This document shows positions 56,766-64,000 of a stretch of DNA of 64,000 nt, piece after piece. The DNA is from Capsicum annuum (Eukaryota; Streptophyta; Magnoliopsida; Solanales; Solanaceae). A program made the position numbers and the translations under genes. Below the pieces are notes generated by a model. That model searched no databases, was not told the origin of the DNA, and saw nothing but the letters and a program-made list of their open reading frames with translations. Position 1 is the stretch's first letter. Each line of letters opens with the position of its first letter. The stretch covers positions 114,734,407 to 114,798,406 of the forward strand of contig NC_061120.1 in assembly GCF_002878395.1 (NCBI RefSeq), in the 5' to 3' direction.

Positions 56766-59349
56766 TGTAATACCCCATATTTTCATGCCAGAATTCTATC
56801 CATCATTCCTGTGTGTCTAATCTCTAATCCAAGTAATTCTCACATGAATACAAGTTGTATGATCATTATCCAAGTCGATGGATTATTTTACAGGTGAAAA
56901 ATGTCCATAGCAATGACCTAGAACAAAGTTGATCTAAGACCAATAGATTCATCCAAAGTTTGACATTTGATTCTACAAAGGTCACTTCAAATGTGCATAT
57001 CATTTAATATAGATGGAATTTTTTATCCCAAGACCTATCAAATTATAGATAATTGAATTATATTTTTAAATATACCAATTTCGCAAAAATCCAACGGCTG
57101 AGCGAAGAGTTATGCCCATTTTCGTGAGAGACAGTAAGAGTGTGCGATGGATAATGCACCGCCCAATCAAGGGTGTGCGATTGGGAGTGAGAGTCACACT
57201 TAAATGTCTTCCATAAGGTGTACGACGCACACCATAAGGTCTTCCATGGGTTGTGTGCCACATACCTCACTACCAAGTGCCAAAACACCTCTATATATGT
57301 CTATAACATAGGATTAAACTCCCATAACACCAAAATGAGTTTACTTTCTCTCAAAAATCACCAAGAACATTCATTAGGGTTTCAACCTGAAAATTCAAAT
57401 ATCTCAAGATTCAATCATGAGTTTTCAAAAATTCTTTGAGATTTGGAATCCCCATTTCGAGATCTACAAGAAACACTTATTATTTTCACAAATAGAATCC
57501 CAGGGTCAAGAGTTCATTCCAAGCTTCAAGTTTAAGGTATGTGGGGTTTTTCAACAAGAACGCCCTTTCGTTCTTCTGCCCAAATTGAGTTTTCTTTTAT
57601 AAATATACATGATTTTATATGTTTTGATATGAATTTGAAGCATGAATTTATACCCTATATGGTTTTACATGAGATTATGGTACTCTATGTTTTGGAAGTT
57701 GAATTGAATTAGAATGATGATATTTTTGTACATAAAGCTGAATTTTCCACATCTTAAATTATGTTTTATATATTTATGATGAAAAGCATTAATCTTGAGA
57801 AAATTTAATGTGATTTTGATGTATGGTACCTTGAGTCCTAATTGGGATTGTACTTTGAGAAATTATGTGCTATAAGCACAATGAGATATGAATCCCAAAG
57901 CTAGTTTTCTTTACCAAGATGTATGATTATAAAGCTGAAATTTTAAGTTTTAAGTGATTATTTTTGTGATTATGTCATAAAGAATGAAACTTTGGAAGGT
58001 TTTATGGTGATATTGATGTATGGGTTTTTGGAACCCTATTTGAGATTATTATTTTGAGAAAATTATGTGTTATAACCACCTTGAGTTTAAATAATTTGAG
58101 ATGATAAAGAAGCTTTGACCTTTTGGTTGTAAAAAGGGTTATTTTTGAAACCGAGATGAGAAAAGAAATCCACTTTTATTAATTTATTATGAAAGGGGTA
58201 GCATGATGGATTCTGTTGTGAATTGGTGAAATATTTATTAGTGAATTTTCTTTTGAAAAGATCTGAGCTAAGTCTGAGAGTAGTCTTTAGCACCGAGCAG
58301 GAGGTATAGCAGGATTGGTACTTCCCTAGAACTACGTGCCCCCATAGGTTGTGAGCCTGAGGCTGATTTATATAGTGATCACTAGTGTTTGGATTGATGA
58401 TTTAAGGTCCTACTCTGATGGCAAGGATAGGGCAGCTCTCTCCAACATTGGTTAGATGTTGAACTATATGTAGCTCACATGGTTTATATCAGTTGTAAGA
58501 GACTCCCAGTGTGTGTATGTGTATTCTCCTATCTAATATGAAAAGTCTTATTCTTCTATCTGAAATTAAAATATATTTGTTTGAAAGGCTGAGTTTGAGA
58601 AGTCATTATTTTTTAACGATTTCATGAACATATATTGCAAAGAGAATTGTTATGAGATTAGATTGCTTGGATGATTTGGAATCGATATGGAAGTGAATTG
58701 AGATTTATTATGATGACTCACATGTTTCACCTAATATATTTTACTCTCTTATGATTATGATGATTTTAATTTGAGCTAAGTGAGTCATTTATATCATAAT
58801 ACATAATTTTATAAATTGTGATGATATTAAGATACTATTTTATATATGCATTGTACCTCCATGTGCTCGGTACGTTTCCATAGTACTGACCCATATATTC
58901 GTATGTTGGCTATATTCTCTCAAAGTACATGTTCAGATTCAGTCAGTTTGCGGCATCTAGTCAGCAGGTGATAAGTCCTTTGATTCAAGGGCTTGAGTTA
59001 GTTATAAAGTTTGAGAAGTGTTGTATTTTCTTTATTCAGTCGTATTGAGTTGGGTTAGTCGGGAGTCATGACCCTGCTACCTATAGTCAATACTAGTAGA
59101 GGCTTCATAGAAAGTCAGTAGAAGTGGATGTATGCCATTTCAATTTTGGTTGTAAAAGCAGAGTCATAATCTTGTAAATTTAGTTTTGTATCTGTCATAT
59201 TCAGAAAAGAGTTATTTTCGGTAGATTTGTATAGATTTATACATTTTGTTCAGTAGCTTATGATTTATGCCAGTAGAAGAATTAGCTTGGGGTCACTTGT
59301 GATCCTAAGCACCGTGTGATATCTCGGGACCCGATTTTGAGAAGTTACA
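56766..59349 (+). repeat. 5' LTR of C
   Basis: TGTAATACCCCATATTTTC at the start, 'gagaagttaca' at the end. The copy at 62517 onward is collinear for as far as the window runs. A block at 57130-57260 has repeated 'gtgtgcgat' phrases and inverted 'ggtgt/cacacc' pairs. Small open frames are not kept between the two copies. Confidence 0.85.
57292..57298 (+). promoter_or_regulatory. TATA box in the 5' LTR of C
   Basis: TATATAT in 'cctctatatatgtctat', the only good TATA in this part of the LTR. It is conserved in the 3' LTR at 63045-63051 with the same neighbours. It would start the element's RNA, placing the U3/R boundary shortly downstream. Confidence 0.5.
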
Positions 59350-59353
59350 AACT

Positions 59354-59366
59354 TGGTATTAGAGCA
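59354..59366 (+). other. Initiator-Met tRNA primer-binding site of C
   Basis: TGGTATTAGAGCA, one change from TGGTATCAGAGC over the 12-base match, five bases after the LTR end at 59349. Confidence 0.85.
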
Positions 59367-62300
59367 TAGAGTTCATGTGTCCTAGGATGTCTATGAAGCC
59401 GTATCTAGTAGAGTCTTACGAAACGGTACCGTGACATCTGTAATTTTCTTCAAGAGGCTACATGGCATTTAGGAAATGTATCCATTCTTTAAAGTCTTAA
59501 ATTGTTCTATAGAAAAGTTCTCCAAGAAACTTATACATATTCTTATCTTACCCTAGTCAGGCCATCTCTGCCTTATTTCTAAGGTATCAGAAATAGTTGA
59601 GCTTAATTCTCTATAGATAGTTATGGAATTGAAAGAGAGCTACAAAAGTATCCTATCATTACTTTTGAGTTCCGAAAAGTGAAGTGTTTTAATAGGCCTA
59701 TAGAAGTCGTGCACTTATCCCAAGTTATATATGCTTTCAAATTTCTCCTCATAATCCATAATGATAATCTATACGTCCTTATCTATGTATTATTCTTGAG
59801 AAAGCATGATCTACAAGTTCCAGTTTCTCTCCAAATAATGCTCTTATATTTGCTAGCGAAAGTTTTAGAAGTTACAAAGCAGCTTGAGAGGAGCCTTTTA
59901 GTGTTTTATAAGTCCCTTAAATTTAAAGTTATGTCATTGTATTTTTGAGTTATTCTAATAAGATAGAGTAAGGTGTATTCTTAGATCATTGAATGTTATG
60001 TGTCAAGTTTCTATCTCTTGTATTATGTAATCTTGTTATCATTATGTTTGTTAAAAATCAAAGTTGAGTGAAGCCGTGTGAGGCCTATTTCAATTCACTA
60101 GCATAGTTGCTTTGTTATTCATATAATTTTATTAATCAAAACACAAAACCAAAGTCTAGTGAAGCCGTATGAGGCCTATTTTGATTCACTAGAAACTTGT
60201 AATTTATCTTGTTGTTCTAGTGTTGGTTGAATGTTTGGGTTTAGAAGTCTAGTGAAAACAAAGGTGGTAAGGGTAATTTATTAAGTGTATATATAGAGGA
60301 ATCTTCTTTTTGCATATGATCGTGTTAGTAATGAAGTGATATATCCTTGTTTGTTAGTTTAGTGAAAGTTAGAGAATGAGATTATTAGTTAAGGTGGATT
60401 GTTGTTTACTTAAAGTATGAAAAGAGTTATTGATGGTATTTGTTGTTCTAGGAAATTATAGGTTTTGATGGAAGTACTTGGTCGTTGAGTATTGTTAATG
60501 TAGGCTTTTCTGAGATTGTAAGAGGAAGTTTAGTTGAAATTTATAGAGCTATGAAAGTAATTTAGGTGTCAAGATGGGTAAATAGTAATGATATGAAGAA
60601 GAAGGATGTGTTAACAGATTATGAATAAGATAGGCCATATGATTATGATCGATTGTCATTGTGTACTAGCTTTTCCTAATGCTATGTTCTATAGTTTTGA
60701 AGTGAAAATTCTGTGTGAGATTGGATTGGAAATCATGTTTAGCTCTAGACATTAAGTTTGAATAGTTGATGGTTCGGTGGTTGATTCTAGTTATATGGAG
60801 CTGATCTAATAGGCCTAAATAGTGTATGCAAGAGTGTAAGATCATGTGTTCGTAATTAAGTATGATGTAGAGGTGTTCCCAAGGTGCTATGGGGCTGCAT
60901 TATTTTTTTGAGGATTATTGCATATTGTGTGGCTAGTAGTAACGTTGAGTTTCTAGGTGGAGAAAGGCTAGTTAGATAATTTATGTTGTTCTTGATACAT
61001 AAGTTAAGGAGTTATGATTGAAGATGTTGATTCTTTTTAGTATGATTTTATTCTCATGGTTTGGGAAAAATATAAGTATAGAAGTGTGATCTTGGTAGGC
61101 TATGATCATGTGATTACAGATGTAGATATGGTTGCAAATGAGAGTGTAAGTCTTTGATGAAGATTATTGAAGCTAGAAATTTAAGGATGGCATATGGATG
61201 GGTTGTTCAAGAATGAAGTCTGTAAGTTCAAAATTAGTTTATTCTTGTGAGTTTAGCATTTATTTATATATCTTAGAATGATGAAATTATGGCTTGATCT
61301 CGAGAATATGTGGAGTATGCCTTTAGGAGTATTTGCCTTAAAGTTATATGTGGTTTTAATGATAGGCTTGAATGTCATGTTGGGTGTAAGATGACAAATG
61401 CAATATGCACTAGCGAATCCATATCAAGAGTTTTAAATTAGTCATTGAAGTGGTAAGGCATGTTATGCTTAGGGTGTGAGCTCTAAGAAGATATAGAATA
61501 TTGAACCTTGTAGTTTAGACTAGTATTGTGGTTCGGCATGTTGTATCTTGTGATTTAGTGTTAGTCTTGATCATGGCGATAGAACTTAGTTTAGTTTAGA
61601 CCTTAGTAAAAAGATTTCGCAGTGCCAATATGAGAATTATAAGTTGAATTGAATAAGTATGGTATTTAAGGGGAATAGTATAGTTGAGAAAGCATTTGAG
61701 AAGTGATGTTATGCGTGAAAGTAAGAAGTTGTGTTTCCTACAGCCTAGCAATCCTATCCTAGTTTATGAGTTATATAATTATATTCCATGCTATAGAGTT
61801 ATATCAATGTTGTAATTCCTTAATCAAATGTCTTGTTCAAAGCATGCCCAAAATTATTTGCTCCCTAATGTCAATAGAATTTCGTAGAAAAGTACTGAAG
61901 AAATACTCCATTTGAGTATGGGTAGTCAGTATGATCCAGTACATATAGCCTGTAATCTAGTTTAGTAAGCAAAGAGATAAGCTCCTATAGATTCTTAAGT
62001 GTCTATCTAGTCTTACTATCTGCAGTCTTATACGTATGTACATTCCAAGAGGCAATGTGTTTGTGTCCAATTAAATTATGAATTCAACTCAGTTCATGCA
62101 TCAATTTCAGTTTTAGATATTAAGTCATGATTCAGTTTGTAAGTATCCTGTGTAGTATCACAGTCTCTTCCAAGTATTTTCATCAAATTATTATCATTCA
62201 AGAATGAACAATCCCAAGAGGGGGATGTTTAAATACCTTGAGTTTTCATGTCATAAACCTCTCATCCTTTCTCCCAAAATCAGATCCAGTGCAAAGTAAT

Positions 62301-62500
62301 GGTTACTCATAAGTTGACACTCTCGTTTTTATCTTAGCCATATAGTTATTTTTTTTGAGGATTCATTCACTTGCAGACCAGTTCAGTAGCTTATTATTCT
62401 TGAGATCCAGTGATCCAGCTCTGTTAGTTACATATGATAGCTTGAAGACTAAGATTCCTCTGTGTTTCAGGTTAATTATCCATATTCGAGGATAAATGTT
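59367..62500 (+). other. Non-coding interior of C
   Basis: It begins with a Tekay-type leader ('tctagtagagtcttacg'). The rest has no gag, protease, RT or integrase motif on either strand. The only longer frame (59679-59948, 89 codons) resembles no family and is not kept in B. The region is collinear with the interior of B at the leader, at about 61300-61400 against 27650-27720, and over the last 800 bases. A 91-base repeat with a hairpin lies at 60064-60193. Confidence 0.65.
60064..60193 (+). repeat. Two copies of a hairpin unit, 91 bp apart
   Basis: 'gtgaagccgt.tgaggcctatt' occurs at 60068 and 60159. Each copy is enclosed by inverted arms: AGTGAA/TTCACT in the first, and a perfect 9-base TCTAGTGAA (60155-60163) with TTCACTAGA (60185-60193) in the second. 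The loop is 21 bases. Confidence 0.8.
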
Positions 62501-62515
62501 CCCAAGGGGGAGATA
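62501..62515 (+). other. Polypurine tract of C
   Basis: CCCAAGGGGGAGATA directly before the 3' LTR start TGTAATACCC at 62517. Preserved without a visible change. Confidence 0.85.
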
Positions 62516-62516
62516 A

Positions 62517-64000
62517 TGTAATACCCAATATTTTCGTGCTCGAGTTCTAACTGTCGTTCCTGCGCGTCTAAGCTCTAATCCAAGAGATTCTCACATTAAT
62601 ACAAGTTGCATGATCATTATCCTACTCTATGGAGTAGTTAAGAGGTGAAAAATGTTCATAGCAATAACCTAGAACAAAGTTAAGCTAAGACCAATTGATT
62701 CATCTAAAGTTTGACATTTGATTCTACAAGGGTCAACTTCAAACTTTTATATCTCTTAATATTCATGTAATTTTTCATCCCGATCCCTATCAAATTGTAT
62801 ATAATTGTATTAGTTTTCCAACGATACCAATTTCTCAAAAATCTGATACCCGAGCAAAGAGTTATGCCCATTTTCGTGAAAGGCAGTAAGGGTGTGCGAT
62901 GGGCAATGCACCGTCCAACCAAATGTGTGCGATTGGGAGTGCGAGGTGCACTTAAATGTCTATCATAAGGTGTGTGACATACACCTTAAGGTCTGCCATG
63001 AGTTGTGCACCGCATACCTCACTTCCAAGTGCCAAAAACACCCCTATATATGTCTATAACATGGGATTAAACTCCCATAACACCAAAATAAGTTTACTTT
63101 TGCTCAAAAATCACCAAGAACATTATTAGGGTTTCAACCTAAAAATTCAAATATCTCAAAATTCAACCATGAGTTTTAAATAATTCTTTGATATTCGGAA
63201 TCCCTATTTCGAGGGCTACAAGAAACACTCATTATTTTCACGAATAGAGTTGCAAGGTCAAGAGTTCATTCAAAGCTTCAAGTTTAAGGTATGTGGTGTT
63301 TTTCAACAAGACACCCTTTCGTTCTTGTACCCAAATTGAATTTTCTTATATGAATATACATGATTTTACATGTTTTGATATGAATTTGAAGCATGAATTT
63401 ATACCCTATATGATTTTGCATGAGATTATGATGCTCTCTATGTTTTGGAAGTTTAATTGAATGAGAATGATGACATTTTTGTAGATAAAGCTGAATTTTC
63501 CAGATTTTAAAGTAAGTTATATATATTTATGATCAAAAGCATGAATCTTAAGCAAATTTAATATGATTTTGATGTATGAGACCTTGAGTCCTAATTGGGA
63601 TTGTTCTTTGAGAAATTATGTGTTATAAGCACAATGAGATTTGAATCCCAAAGCTAGTTTTCTTTACCAATATGTATGATTATAAACCTGAAATTTTAAG
63701 TTTTAGCTGATTATCTTTGTGCATATGTCATAACGTATGAAACTTTGGAAGGTTTTATGGTGATATTGATGAATGGGCTTTTGAAACCCTATTTGAGATT
63801 ATTATTTTGAGAAAATCATGTATTATAAATAGCTTGAGTTTAAATAATTTGAGATGATAAAGAAGCTTTGACCTTTTGATTGTAAAAAGGGTTGTTTTTG
63901 AAAACGAGATATGAAAAGAAATCTATTTTTATTGATTTATCATGAAAGTGGTAGAATGATGGCTCCCGTTGTGAATTGTTGAAATATTTATTAGTGAATT
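62517..64000 (+). repeat. 3' LTR of C, runs off the window
   Basis: The first 1484 bases of the LTR, collinear with 56766 onward ('gaagcatgaatttataccct' in both). The end of the LTR and the target-site duplication lie beyond 64000. Confidence 0.85.
63045..63051 (+). promoter_or_regulatory. TATA box in the 3' LTR of C
   Basis: TATATAT in 'cccctatatatgtctataac', at the same place as in the 5' LTR. Confidence 0.45.

Larger units (their letters stand above)
56766..64000 (+). mobile_element. Element C: LARD-like, large LTRs and non-coding interior
   Basis: Plus strand: full 5' LTR (2584 bases), initiator-Met primer site, 3.15 kb interior without gag or pol, perfect purine tract, and the first 1.48 kb of the 3' LTR. 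The interior is homologous to that of element B. The two LTRs of C agree at about nine bases in ten over the roughly 100 bases I compared by eye near 56885 and 62635. The element probably sits within G. Confidence 0.75.

Noticed and set aside
57058..57288. Overlapping minus-strand frames in the LTR of C with repeated short words
   Set aside because: They come from the 'gtgtgcgat' repeats of the LTR; the 3' LTR copy (62704-62922) has a different frame.
59679..59948. 89-codon frame in the interior of C as a possible small gag
   Set aside because: No capsid or zinc-knuckle motif, and not conserved in element B.

Overview
This window looks like nuclear plant DNA. It is AT-rich and intron-less, with no operons and no recognisable host gene. 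Nearly all of it is explained by decayed, nested Ty3/gypsy LTR retrotransposons. The LTR edges, leader sequences and protein remnants resemble chromoviruses of the Tekay/Del type and one Athila-type element, as in large-genome eudicots. Solanaceae is my best guess for the host, from general resemblance only; no host marker fixes the species. Every coding remnant is broken by stops, frameshifts or indels, so this is probably old heterochromatin.

Layout, left to right. 1-850: 3' part of a plus-strand LTR. 867-7004: Athila-like element H (minus) with gag and protease remnants but no RT or integrase. 7459-14665: Tekay-like element A (minus) with 3' LTR, integrase plus chromodomain, RNase H, RT, protease and most of gag; its 5' end is lost. 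14676-16268: probable LTR of another family. 16628-24571: element A2 (minus), with very large LTRs and only a gag remnant inside, plus an odd extra LTR piece. 24574-25220: LTR fragment. 25225-31129: element B (plus), with a large LTR and about 3 kb of non-coding interior. 31130-32438: LTR-like tail, then unassigned sequence. 32439-42025: element D (minus), the only element here with both LTRs and a full pol order. 42026-46506 and 46507-52714: elements E and F (minus), truncated relatives of D. 52715-56765: element G (plus), Tekay-like, lacking both LTRs. 56766-64000: element C (plus), a second member of the B family; its 3' LTR runs off the window.

In the gag-pol elements (A, D, G and partial E, F) the order is gag, protease, RT, RNase H, integrase, chromodomain. 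Gag would package the RNA. RT and RNase H would copy it from an initiator-Met tRNA primer site and a purine-rich plus-strand primer. Integrase with its C-terminal chromodomain would insert the copy. B and C (no proteins) and A2 (gag only) would have depended on such partners. No element here looks able to move by itself.

The most unusual structures are the B/C family with a conserved non-coding interior, two arrays of a GGGACTTnAACCC-like motif in and next to the LTR of F, a hairpin-bearing 91-bp repeat in C, an LTR-leader-LTR arrangement in A2, and the divergent junction between F and G.
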